Part shown: positions 25,582-33,288 of the stretch, piece after piece | Layout of the letters: each line of letters opens with the position of its first letter | How positions within the stretch are numbered: position 1 is the stretch's first letter | DNA from: an uncultured Bacteroidales bacterium | GTDB lineage: Bacteria; Bacteroidota; Bacteroidia; Bacteroidales; UBA932 | Length of the DNA stretch: 64,000 nt | Direction of reading: 5' to 3' | NCBI GenBank assembly: GCA_944326245.1 | Contig: CALVDF010000008.1 | Span: 47,026-111,025, forward strand | The notes under the pieces: generated by a model | The model's input: the letters and a program-made list of their open reading frames with translations, nothing else | What the model was told of the DNA's origin: nothing | Databases searched by the model: none | Position numbers and translations under genes: made by a program

Positions 25582-25956
25582 TCATATTGTATTCAGTACA
25601 TACACACGTCTGCCGTTTCGCTTTTCCGCGCATATCGGATTGTGCTTATCATGTGCGAATACTTCGAGTTCTGCCTTCGCTGCCTTCCGGGTAAGCCCCG
25701 TCAGTTGAGCATAGCGGCCGGCCGTCAGAAAATCATGCCCACGCAGATATATCATGGCTGTCTTCAACCGGTCTTCTCTGCTGAAATGGTTGTGGACGCG
25801 CACTGTCACAGGGGGTACAGCGGTGACGATAACTGTGCGGCAGGGATGGTGATGGATGTGGCCGTATCCACGGCGGGCGTCGGCACCGTAATTCCCGCAT
25901 GTCAGTAGAAGTGCTGCAGCGGCAGTTGTTATGATTGATTTTGCAAGTGTTGTCAT
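25582..25956 (-). CDS. Small secreted His-rich protein with a winged-helix-like C-terminus
   Basis: 124 residues: signal peptide (about 1-27), a His/Arg-rich stretch ('RRGYGHIHHHPCR', 28-40), then about 60-122, which reads like a small winged helix: 'REDRLKTAMIYLRGHDFLT', 'AGRYAQLTGLTRKAAKAELEVF' and a basic hairpin ending 'GRRVYVLNT'. A DNA-binding-like fold on a secreted protein is odd. It is the first gene of the three-gene sigma-factor operon. Function unknown; metal binding through the His cluster is possible. Confidence 0.65.
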   Translation of the reverse strand: MTTLAKSIITTAAAALLLTCGNYGADARRGYGHIHHHPCRTVIVTAVPPVTVRVHNHFSREDRLKTAMIYLRGHDFLTAGRYAQLTGLTRKAAKAELEVFAHDKHNPICAEKRNGRRVYVLNTI

Positions 25957-26311
25957 TGTTTGTAAAATTTAAGGTCCTGCATGTTCGTCTGTCTTCCGGA
26001 TGACGTTCTGCTATTATAGACCTGCGCGGGATGCTTTATCGCATTGTCAGGTGTACTCTGTTCATTCTAACGAATTTACTTCGGGGTTTATTCCTTTTTC
26101 AACCGCCTGAAAATCAATCGTCTGCAAACACAGTTGCACATTTGCCTGCTTTAAAAGAGGACAAATGTGCAGTATGCTTATGTGTCTGAAAGAACAGGCT
26201 GTAATGGCAAATGTCTTATTATCTGAGTACTGCAAAATAGTCCTCCACGCAATTTACCGTTACTTCTGCTTAGCCCAGGCAGGAATGCGGCTCTGCCAAA
26301 TTAACAGGAAC

Positions 26312-26361
26312 GCGCTTCTGTTCAATGGACAGGGATGCGCTTCTGTTCAATGGGCAAATAC
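26312..26361. repeat. 25-bp direct repeat, two close copies
   Basis: GCGCTTCTGTTCAATGG recurs at 26312 and 26337 with exact 25-base spacing, followed by RCA. Degenerate relatives occur just before (26287) and after (about 26382). Confidence 0.7.
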
Positions 26362-26473
26362 GCGAGAGTCTGTAGGCAGGCGTTTCTGTTACACGACTTG
26401 CCTTCAGAGCATTGTCTACCTTGATCAAAAACAGACATGCAGCCTTTTCGCAGGAAGCACATGCAGGTATCAT

Positions 26474-26577
26474 GTCCAGTTCGCACGTTCAGTCCTCAAG
26501 TTCAGTCCTCACGTTCAGTCTGCATGTTCAGTCCGCACGTTCAGTCTGCATGTCCAGTCTGCATGTCCAGTTTCAGT
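26474..26577. repeat. 13-bp tandem repeat, eight units
   Basis: Units start at 26474, 26487, 26500, 26513, 26526, 26539, 26552 and 26565, period exactly 13. Consensus GTTCAGTCYGCAY; the last unit is degenerate. Confidence 0.9.
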
Positions 26578-26915
26578 CGTACTCTGTCAGAAACCTCATT
26601 CCAACGGCATCGCTTTTTTTGTCAGAATTCTCACCCCCCCCTGTGGCATCGCTTCAGCTCCACGTTGCTTTTTAGTTATGGTGGATAGGGTTGATATTCA
26701 GTGTATTGTGGATATGCCGACTTTCTATCTGCGGCGTTTTCCGGCAAAAAGTGGGTGGCTGTCCGCGATCTGTAATCTTGCTTTTTTAGTAAAGTGCTAT
26801 GAAGTAAGAGGATACGCAGAATTAGGCGGTACAGAATGCGATTGTCTTTTCCTGAAATCGTTTCCTATATATTCTGTCGGTGTAAAATCTCGAGGTTTTT
26901 ATCTAAATTTGGCGC

Positions 26916-27399
26916 ATGAATATTGAAAGACCATCTGAAAGCTGGAGCGATTACCAGCTGATAGACTCCGGCGGGTTCGAGAAGCTGGAGCGTTTCGGGC
27001 GTTATACAATGATCAGACCGGAGCCGAAGGCTTTGTGGAACAAGGCGATGTCTTCCTAGGAATGGAAGCGGCGGGCACAGACGGCATTCACTCCGGGTGC
27101 CGGCTTCTCCAAGGCGGGGAAGGAGGACAGCGGGGTGTGGACCATGCCCGGACGGGGAGCGCTGGAAACTGGACGAGTGCCTCAATGACATCCTGAAGGG
27201 CTGTGCGCAGATTCTCGCCCCGATGAATAGCTTCCTGGTACTGAATCTCTATTCCAACGGCTATTCTGCGATGCTGGCGGACACCCTCGTGGCCTGCGCT
27301 TTCGGCTCGGCCGGCCGCCGCACTTCCGGAGAGCTCGTCCTCCGCGATGACTTCGGCCGCATCCTGCCCCTCAGCGTCTGCACCCGCCTGGAGCGGTAG
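26916..27399 (+). pseudogene. Decayed copy of the SAM-dependent methyltransferase gene
   Basis: Colinear with the intact gene at 31288-32277 from its ATG to its stop. Positions 26916-27147 match 31288-31519 without indels; then 506 bases are missing (roughly 31520-32025), and 27148-27399 match 32026-32277. The copy also has an in-frame TAG at 27057-27059 (codon 48) where the intact gene reads through. The deletion is not a multiple of three and removes the SAM-binding core, so the gene is dead. Even the bases TTTGGCGC before the ATG are shared, and a -7-like TAAATTTG is kept at 26904-26911. Homology ends at both the start and stop codons. Confidence 0.92.
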
Positions 27400-27455
27400 C
27401 CGTTGTTGGTCTGTGGGTTTTTACTTGCGGCACTTTCCCGTGTGCCGGCGGATTA

Positions 27456-28607
27456 TCAGTTAAAGGATATGTTGCTCCATTCGGTGTCGAACCAATTGGT
27501 GGCTGAAGCGGCCTTGGGCGAGGCTGTTCCGCTCTCGTAATGCTTGTCTGCATTAAGCACAAGCTCGCAGGAGGTGGTCTCGAAATTGAATACCGGTTCT
27601 CCCCATCCTATAAAGGCGAGGGGGTCCTCGTGTATCGTGAAGTCACCTGCGGCTGTGAGTTCAAGTCTTGTCAGGGGGCAGTCCTGGAAAAGGCCATAAT
27701 GTATTTCCACTACTTTAGGCAGGGAAATGGAGGTAAGGCCTGTCTCCTTGAACGCCATAGTGTAGATGGTGGTGGCTTCAGGCAGCTCGATGGAGTTGAA
27801 GGCATTGCAGAATACAAGGCACTGATTGCCTACATATTTTACACCAGGGCATACGATGGTCTCCAGTTTGGGGTTGTTCCAGAATGCCTGGCTTCCGATG
27901 GTCTCGACTTCTTCCGGCAGGATTACTTTTCTGAGTTCAGGGAAAGTGTACTCATTGTTGTTCAAGCCGCTGAATGCAAATGCGGGGAGTCCGTAGACAC
28001 CGTCATTGCTTATCTGTCCGTTTCCATCGAGCAGACCGTCCACGTCTACTTCTGGCCATCCGGTTACGCCGCTGAGGTCGACGACTTCAACATTGGTACC
28101 TACAAACGGATTGTCGGTCCAGGATGAGTCCATAGGGGAAGCTGTGGTGGACATGCCTAGCTGTTCGAATTCTCCTGTCAGTTTGAATTCTGTTACACCT
28201 GCAGCAAGAGCCTCGTCTATAGCTGCGCGAACCTCCTCGTTGCTCATGCCGGTCATGTCGATGTCGCCGTCCGGTGCAGGTTCGTTTACGGTGACTGAAC
28301 ATGTGGCGCTCTTGTCTTCTGCGCTGGCCGTAATCACTGTCTCGCCGGCAGCTACTGCCTTAACCAGACCGGTCTCATCCACCGTTGCTATGGATGTGTC
28401 GGAGCTTTCCCATACAACCGTTTGTGTCTCGGCATTTTCTGGGAAGATAGCAGCTGTGAGCCGGTATGTTTCCCCAACCAATATTGTGACAGATGTCTCG
28501 TTAAGTTCGATACTCTCAACGGCGACAGGCTCTGTAGTAGACTCCTCGGGCTCGCAGGAGGCAATCATGAATGTTGCCAATGCCGTTAAAATCAAGAATT
28601 TTTTCAT
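27456..28607 (-). CDS. Surface lipoprotein with Big_2 domain and BspA-like leucine-rich repeats
   Basis: 383 residues. Lipoprotein signal with lipobox 'IASC' (Cys about 18). A bacterial Ig-like Big_2 domain covers about 30-110, with the typical 'VTILVGETYRLTAAIFPENA' and 'VWESSDTSIATVDETGLVKAV'. After a short helical part (about 115-150) come BspA-type LRR_5 repeats (about 200-345), such as 'LRKVILPEEVETIGSQAFWN' and 'FNSIELPEATTIYTMAF'. Such proteins sit on the outer surface and bind host or dietary ligands, but the target here is unknown. It lies between the decayed and intact methyltransferase copies. Confidence 0.88.
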   Translation of the reverse strand: MKKFLILTALATFMIASCEPEESTTEPVAVESIELNETSVTILVGETYRLTAAIFPENAETQTVVWESSDTSIATVDETGLVKAVAAGETVITASAEDKSATCSVTVNEPAPDGDIDMTGMSNEEVRAAIDEALAAGVTEFKLTGEFEQLGMSTTASPMDSSWTDNPFVGTNVEVVDLSGVTGWPEVDVDGLLDGNGQISNDGVYGLPAFAFSGLNNNEYTFPELRKVILPEEVETIGSQAFWNNPKLETIVCPGVKYVGNQCLVFCNAFNSIELPEATTIYTMAFKETGLTSISLPKVVEIHYGLFQDCPLTRLELTAAGDFTIHEDPLAFIGWGEPVFNFETTSCELVLNADKHYESGTASPKAASATNWFDTEWSNISFN

Positions 28608-28629
28608 TTAAATATAAAATAATTTATTG

Positions 28630-28674
28630 GAGGTTCTTTGTTCTTTTAGCAGGCCGGCGGATGGTAAGAACCTC
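28630..28674 (-). promoter_or_regulatory. Leader stem-loop before the Big_2/LRR lipoprotein gene
   Basis: GAGGTTCTT (28630-28638) pairs with AAGAACCTC (28666-28674) within the predicted 5' leader. No T run follows, so it is a leader structure rather than a terminator. Confidence 0.35.
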
Positions 28675-28700
28675 ATCTGGCCACCACCGGTACAAAACTG

Positions 28701-28735
28701 CAAATTTATATAAAATTACTGAAAGAATCCCCAAA
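28701..28735 (-). promoter_or_regulatory. Promoter of the Big_2/LRR lipoprotein gene
   Basis: Minus strand: TTTG at 28735-28732 and TAAATTTG at 28708-28701, spacer 23 (a little long). Leader about 85-90 bases. Confidence 0.45.
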
Positions 28736-28836
28736 AAAATGAGGCGGTTTTTCGGGGTGGGTGTAAATGTCTGAATGCCAAAATGGAAAGTCAAAACTAC
28801 TTATTGTCGTTTTGCGCAGGAGTACAGGAAGGTCTC

Positions 28837-29913
28837 CTACAGGCTTATCATGAATAATGTCGTAGTGCCGCCTTCGTTGAAACGCGACCAGTAAAGGACA
28901 TTGTCTTTTACGTATTGCGGCAATATGCCGTATCTCTCTCCTCCGTACCGCAGGATGAACCCCTCGTCGATGCCGGCTTCATATTCTTCCATGCCATAGC
29001 GGAAATGTGAGACTCTTTTGCCCGTTGAGACATCGAATATGTCATAGAACCAGCACATTCCTTTCTCGTACAGGTACTGCACGAAATAATATTTGCCGCA
29101 GATCAATTCTATATCTATCTGGAAATTGTTTTTCTTGTCCATACTGTCCCCTACTTTGACATTCATTTCTGTCGGCAAGGTATACTTTCCGCAGTCTACG
29201 GTCAGGTAGGGCGTGTATAGTGAATCGCTCAGTTCATAGTAGGTGAATTCCCCGAAAGGTTTGTACAGCAACTTTGAATTGAAGGTTTGCATGTATTCGA
29301 GGGCAATGATGCCCTGATTGGACCGTTGTGCGTCGTTCTGCAGCGGGAACATTTCACTGACAGGGTTTATGTCCCTGTCCATGATGGTTATGCTGTATTT
29401 CCTGTTTTTGTCAGACATTCCTGTTGCAGCGTATCTGTCCTTGCCGAGCGCTGAGATGTCGCCTATGGATGATGTATGCTGATTCCTGATTTCATCGATG
29501 AAGTTGCCGTCGGAGTCAAGGCGGATGACCTTGTTCCAGAGATCCAGCATCAAAATCTCGTCATTGTAAGGGTCGTATTCTATGCTGCCCAGGTTGGCGA
29601 ATTCGCCCGGTCCCCTGCCGAGCCTTTTTACTGTATTGACTACCTGACCGTTCCGGTCCATAATCACTATGATGTCGTTTGCCGTCAAGCCAAATATCCT
29701 TTCGTCGGTAATCCCGAAGAGTTTTATATCGTACAGGGAGTCGGAATGGAATGTAAGCGTGTCTATTCTGGTTGCGATGCTTTCAATGCCGAGGGTGTCG
29801 GTCTGGCTGATGGCTTTTCCTATGTTGACGGTAGGGACATCTGTCTGTCCGCATGACGTTATCGCGCATACGGACAGAATGCAGATGCTCCATATTCTGT
29901 TTGTCACAGTCAT
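28837..29913 (-). CDS. 6-bladed beta-propeller lipoprotein
   Basis: 358 residues with a lipoprotein signal ('AITSC', Cys about 21). The mature protein has NHL/6-bladed beta-propeller repeats typical of Bacteroidota: 'RNGQVVNTVKRLGRGPGEFANLGSIEYDP' region (about 90-118), then 'ILMLDLWNKVIRLDSDGNFI' (about 124-143). No catalytic site is visible; these domains usually bind ligands or other surface proteins. It starts one base after the stop of the upstream gene, a clear two-gene operon. Local base composition is AT-richer than neighbours (hand count 85 G+C in 180 bases at 29161-29340), hinting at separate acquisition. Confidence 0.8.
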   Translation of the reverse strand: MTVTNRIWSICILSVCAITSCGQTDVPTVNIGKAISQTDTLGIESIATRIDTLTFHSDSLYDIKLFGITDERIFGLTANDIIVIMDRNGQVVNTVKRLGRGPGEFANLGSIEYDPYNDEILMLDLWNKVIRLDSDGNFIDEIRNQHTSSIGDISALGKDRYAATGMSDKNRKYSITIMDRDINPVSEMFPLQNDAQRSNQGIIALEYMQTFNSKLLYKPFGEFTYYELSDSLYTPYLTVDCGKYTLPTEMNVKVGDSMDKKNNFQIDIELICGKYYFVQYLYEKGMCWFYDIFDVSTGKRVSHFRYGMEEYEAGIDEGFILRYGGERYGILPQYVKDNVLYWSRFNEGGTTTLFMISL

Positions 29914-29914
29914 G

Positions 29915-31024
29915 TTATTTCAGATTTTTCAGTGAGTAAACTGCGAACGCCAGTTCGTTCTCATCGGTGAGGCGCTGTATATGAAGGCCGGCTTGAGATA
30001 CGAATACCGTGTATCTGAAGCAGGAAAACGCCTCTTCTGTAATATCGCTTTCCCCGATTGTGCGGAAATTGTCGTCGAGAATCATGACAGCCAGTTTTTT
30101 AGCCTTGTTGGACAAATTGACTCCGGGCATCGGGGTGCTTTTCTCCACTATGCGGTAATAAACGTTGTTCCAGCGGTCATAAAGTATATTGGCGTATGAG
30201 GTTATTTCGCGGAAATACTCTATTTCCTTCTCGGAAGAGGCACCGAGACCTCCCAGCCGCCCTTTCCCAAGAGGTTTAGGCTTTTCGTGCCTGTACTTGC
30301 TTTCGGCATGGTACACGTTTACCTCTTTGGTTTCCAGGTTCAGTACGTGGATATTGTCGTCTGCGGGGAAACTTATTGCTATCAGAGACTTGTCTCTGTT
30401 GTATGCCGAGTAGGGAGTACGCATAAGCAATTCTCCATAGAAATCGCGGTATGGTTCCGGGTATGTAATCAGTCTGTCGGTTATGAGTCCTGTATTTTCG
30501 TCTATCACTATCAGGCAAGGCTCTCCGATGGTACGGCTTGTGTACACCAGCCCTTGCGGGGTCAGAAACGGCAGGCCCTCTCCGCCTGGCATGATGTCAG
30601 ATGCTTCGTCGGTCGCGTATGAATTGAGAAGGGTGCCTTGGCTGTTGATCAGTTTTATTTTGTCGCCATAAAGGTCCAGAAGATAGATACTGTCAGGAGC
30701 AACTACATTTATGCCAAACAGCAAACCTGAAACTTTTGTCCTTACAGGTGATTTGACGGTGCTGTCGGTATGAAACCTTTCTATGTGCCTTGTGATGGAG
30801 TTGTGGATGTAATAGAATCCGCTGTTCTCATCGTAAAAAGTCGTCAGCAGATTGGGGCTGGTCTCCTCATCCAAGGCAAATTCCAGGATCCCGGACTTTA
30901 CCATCTCTACGGAGTCAATGCGCTCCATCTTTATCGACTGGCTTTCATTGGAATGTGAACCGCAGCTGGCGATGACAGTGGCTAACGGCAAAAGAAATAA
31001 ACGAAGTGTGCTGTGAATGGGCAT
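29915..31024 (-). CDS. Beta-propeller-type lipoprotein (DUF4221-like)
   Basis: 369 residues with a lipoprotein signal ('VIASC', Cys about 21). The sequence is all-beta with repeating 'DSIYLLDLYGDKIKLINSQG' (about 108-127) and 'LNLETKEVNVYH' type strands, as in DUF4221/6-bladed propeller lipoproteins. It is the first gene of a pair with the propeller protein that follows after one base, and the two may form a surface complex. Its upstream flank holds the (AAT)n tract. Function unknown; assignment rests on overall pattern rather than on a defining motif. Confidence 0.72.
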   Translation of the reverse strand: MPIHSTLRLFLLPLATVIASCGSHSNESQSIKMERIDSVEMVKSGILEFALDEETSPNLLTTFYDENSGFYYIHNSITRHIERFHTDSTVKSPVRTKVSGLLFGINVVAPDSIYLLDLYGDKIKLINSQGTLLNSYATDEASDIMPGGEGLPFLTPQGLVYTSRTIGEPCLIVIDENTGLITDRLITYPEPYRDFYGELLMRTPYSAYNRDKSLIAISFPADDNIHVLNLETKEVNVYHAESKYRHEKPKPLGKGRLGGLGASSEKEIEYFREITSYANILYDRWNNVYYRIVEKSTPMPGVNLSNKAKKLAVMILDDNFRTIGESDITEEAFSCFRYTVFVSQAGLHIQRLTDENELAFAVYSLKNLK

Positions 31025-31200
31025 AATGTTATATAGTTATAAGTTAGTTTGCAGGCTGTGCTCCACCAATAGTTTCGTCTTCTTTTGGCTTTGCTATCTG
31101 GCAATCCTTCCGTTCAAGAAATCTTTTTTCTGCGCAGAAGTAAGTGTTCCCGTTATGGACACAGTGGACATCATTGCCTTCAATAAATATCCTATGCAAA

Positions 31201-31230
31201 AATAATAATAATAATAATACCTAATAATAC
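31201..31230. repeat. AAT microsatellite
   Basis: Six AAT units (31201-31218) followed by a partial repetition (ctaataatac) between divergent genes. Such tracts can change length by slippage. Confidence 0.8.
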
Positions 31231-31275
31231 CAAATGGAGCAGGCAAAGTTTTACGTTACCGTGTCAAATATTCCC

Positions 31276-31283
31276 TATCTTTG
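31276..31283 (+). promoter_or_regulatory. -7 box abutting the methyltransferase start codon
   Basis: TATCTTTG followed by GCGC and then ATG 31288. Only four bases separate box and start codon, suggesting a leaderless transcript. The -33 is weak. Confidence 0.5.
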
Positions 31284-31287
31284 GCGC

Positions 31288-32277
31288 ATGAATATTGAAA
31301 GACCATCTGAGAGCTGGAGCGATTACCAGCTGATAGACTCCGGCGGATTCGAGAAGCTGGAGCGTTTCGGACGCTATACGATGATAAGGCCCGAGCCGAA
31401 GGCTTTGTGGGACAAGGCGCTGCCTGAGGGTGAATGGAAGAGGAGGGCGCAGACTGCGTTCACTCCCGGGGCCGGCTTCTCCAAGGCCGGGAAGGAGGAC
31501 AGCGGGGTGTGGACCATGCTCGGGCGGATGCAGGAGCAATGGAACATATCCTACAGGCTGCCGGCGGTGAAGAGCATTGAAGGAATGTCTGCCGGCGATG
31601 CGGGAGCGGAGAAAATCCTTTCGGAGTGCAGCGGGGCTGAACTTCACCTGCGTCTTGGGCTTACGGCCTTCAAGCATGTGGGAGTGTTCCCCGAGCAGGC
31701 TCCCAACTGGGATTTCATCTACCGTCAGGTGGCCCGTCTGCGTGCAAACAACATGAAGAGAGGGGCGGCGCAGCCGCCGCGGGTGCTGAACCTCTTTGCC
31801 TATACCGGAGCCGCCTCCCTGGCTGCCCGTGCCGCGGGAGCCGACGTTACCCATCTCGACTCTGTACGCCAGGTGGTTACCTGGGCGCGGCACAATATGG
31901 AGATATCATCTCTAGACGGCATCCGCTGGACCATAGACGATGCCCTCAAGTATGTCACCCGTCAGGTCCGCCGCGGAGCTTCCTTTGACGGCATCATCCT
32001 GGACCCTCCCGCCTATGGCCGCGGCCCGGACGGGGAGCGCTGGAAGCTGGACGAGTGCCTCAACGATATTCTCAAGGGCTGTGCGCAGATTCTTGCCCCG
32101 ATGAACAGCTTTCTGGTCCTGAATCTCTATTCCAACGGCTATTCCGCCATGCTGGCCGATACCCTTGTCGCCTGTGCTTTCGGCCCTGCCGGCCGCCGTA
32201 CGTCGGGAGAGCTGGTGCTCCGCGATGATTTCGGCCGTATCCTGCCCCTCAGCGTATATACCCGCCTTGAGCGGTAG
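31288..32277 (+). CDS. Class I SAM-dependent methyltransferase (RlmI/RlmL-like)
   Basis: 329-residue cytoplasmic methyltransferase of the group that includes rRNA cytosine/guanine methylases. The SAM-binding core is visible at 'VLNLFAYTGAASLAARAAGA' (about 166-185) and 'VTHLDSVRQVVTWARHN' (about 187-203); the catalytic 'DGIILDPPAYGRGP' (about 234-247) corresponds to the (D/N)PP(Y/F) motif. An in-frame ATG at 31234 would include the -7 box and adds residues absent from the decayed copy, so ATG 31288 is used. A truncated, dead duplicate lies 4.4 kb upstream in the same orientation. The RNA target is not known. Confidence 0.88.
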   Translation: MNIERPSESWSDYQLIDSGGFEKLERFGRYTMIRPEPKALWDKALPEGEWKRRAQTAFTPGAGFSKAGKEDSGVWTMLGRMQEQWNISYRLPAVKSIEGMSAGDAGAEKILSECSGAELHLRLGLTAFKHVGVFPEQAPNWDFIYRQVARLRANNMKRGAAQPPRVLNLFAYTGAASLAARAAGADVTHLDSVRQVVTWARHNMEISSLDGIRWTIDDALKYVTRQVRRGASFDGIILDPPAYGRGPDGERWKLDECLNDILKGCAQILAPMNSFLVLNLYSNGYSAMLADTLVACAFGPAGRRTSGELVLRDDFGRILPLSVYTRLER

Positions 32278-32296
32278 GACTTTGGATATTTATTCC

Positions 32297-32304
32297 TATA
32301 TTTG
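32297..32304 (+). promoter_or_regulatory. -7 box of lgt
   Basis: TATATTTG, 39 bases before ATG 32344. The TTTG at 32281 is too close to serve as -33. Confidence 0.4.
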
Positions 32305-32343
32305 CTTGAATATTGATGAGCACTAACGTATTAAAGCGATTAT

Positions 32344-33282
32344 ATGTTTGACCTTCTTACTGTTACATGGAATGTGAGCCCTGACATACTTACACTGGGC
32401 GGTTTTCACCTGAGGTGGTACAGCGTTCTTTTCGTAGCCGGTTTTTTCCCGATTGGCTACTATATCATGCGCTCTTTCTACAAGCGTGAGGGTATCCCCG
32501 TAGAGACCCTTGATGCCCTGCTCTTCGCATTGTTCTTAGGCGCGATCGTAGGTGCCCGCCTGGGCCATTGTTTCCTGTACGACCCGGAATACTATCTTGC
32601 TCATCCCTGGAAGATACTCATGACCTGGGAAGGCGGTCTGGCTTCCCATGGCGGTGCCGTCGGAGTGCTGCTGGCATTCTGGTGGTATGTCCGCAAGTAC
32701 GGACGCAAGTACGGGTTCGGCTACATACAGCTTCTGGACCGTCTGGTGATACCCATCTGCTTTGCAGGTGCCATGATACGTCTGGGCAATCTGATGAATT
32801 CTGAGATCTACGGCATACAGACGGATCTGCCGTGGGGATTCATCTTCCCTCTGGATCCCAAGGGAGACGGTATGCCCCATCATCCGACCCAGATCTACGA
32901 ATCCTTGAGTTATCTCATACTGGGTCTGGTATTGTTGTGGCTCTACCGCAGGAAGCTGGACAAGCTTCATACCGGGACCATTTTCGGCATATTCCTCATC
33001 GTGCTCTTCGGCATGCGTTTCCTGATCGAGTTCATCAAGGAAGACCAGTCTGCCTTCGAGGCCGACATGACATTCAACATGGGACAGTGGCTCAGCGTAC
33101 CGTTCGTGATAGCGGGCATACTTATTCTGATATGGAGCTTCAGGAAGGCCGGCCCTGCCGCAATCCGTGTGCCGGATGCGGCTCTCAACCGCCCGGGACA
33201 GCAGGCCCAGGGGCCGCGCAAGCCCAGGACCAAGGTCCCTCTGGACCACGTGCATTCAGGATCTACTGACAAAAATCAATAA
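32344..33282 (+). CDS. lgt: Prolipoprotein diacylglyceryl transferase
   Basis: Inner-membrane enzyme that attaches diacylglycerol from phosphatidylglycerol to the lipobox Cys, the first step of lipoprotein maturation and needed by the many lipoproteins encoded here. 312 residues with seven membrane segments. Family motifs: 'HLRWYSVLFVAGF' (about 22-34), 'GGLASHGGAVGVLLAF' (about 97-112, essential His), 'RLGNLMNSEIYG' (about 145-156, Lgt signature) and 'HPTQIYES' (about 180-187). The C-terminal 40 residues are a Pro/Gln/Lys-rich extension after the last membrane segment. trxB starts six bases downstream. Confidence 0.96.
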   Translation: MFDLLTVTWNVSPDILTLGGFHLRWYSVLFVAGFFPIGYYIMRSFYKREGIPVETLDALLFALFLGAIVGARLGHCFLYDPEYYLAHPWKILMTWEGGLASHGGAVGVLLAFWWYVRKYGRKYGFGYIQLLDRLVIPICFAGAMIRLGNLMNSEIYGIQTDLPWGFIFPLDPKGDGMPHHPTQIYESLSYLILGLVLLWLYRRKLDKLHTGTIFGIFLIVLFGMRFLIEFIKEDQSAFEADMTFNMGQWLSVPFVIAGILILIWSFRKAGPAAIRVPDAALNRPGQQAQGPRKPRTKVPLDHVHSGSTDKNQ

Positions 33283-33288
33283 TATATT

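Larger units (their letters stand above)
25957..26915. other. Gene-poor region with direct and tandem repeats
   Basis: About 960 bases. It holds two near-identical 25-base repeats (26312-26361) and an eight-unit 13-bp tandem array (26474-26577). A 253-codon open frame crosses the region but lacks coding character. The rest shows nothing I can name. Confidence 0.55.

Noticed and set aside
26474..26577. CRISPR array
   Set aside because: Units are contiguous 13-mers without spacers and no cas genes are near.
26165..26926. Open reading frame of 253 codons over the repeat region
   Set aside because: It crosses the 13-bp array and the 25-bp repeats, has a composition unlike its neighbours (many Cys, Phe, Ser), no start signal or family resemblance, and runs into the methyltransferase pseudogene's promoter. 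I take it as chance.
31234..31287. Upstream start for the methyltransferase
   Set aside because: It would read through the -7 box and add residues that the decayed copy does not share.
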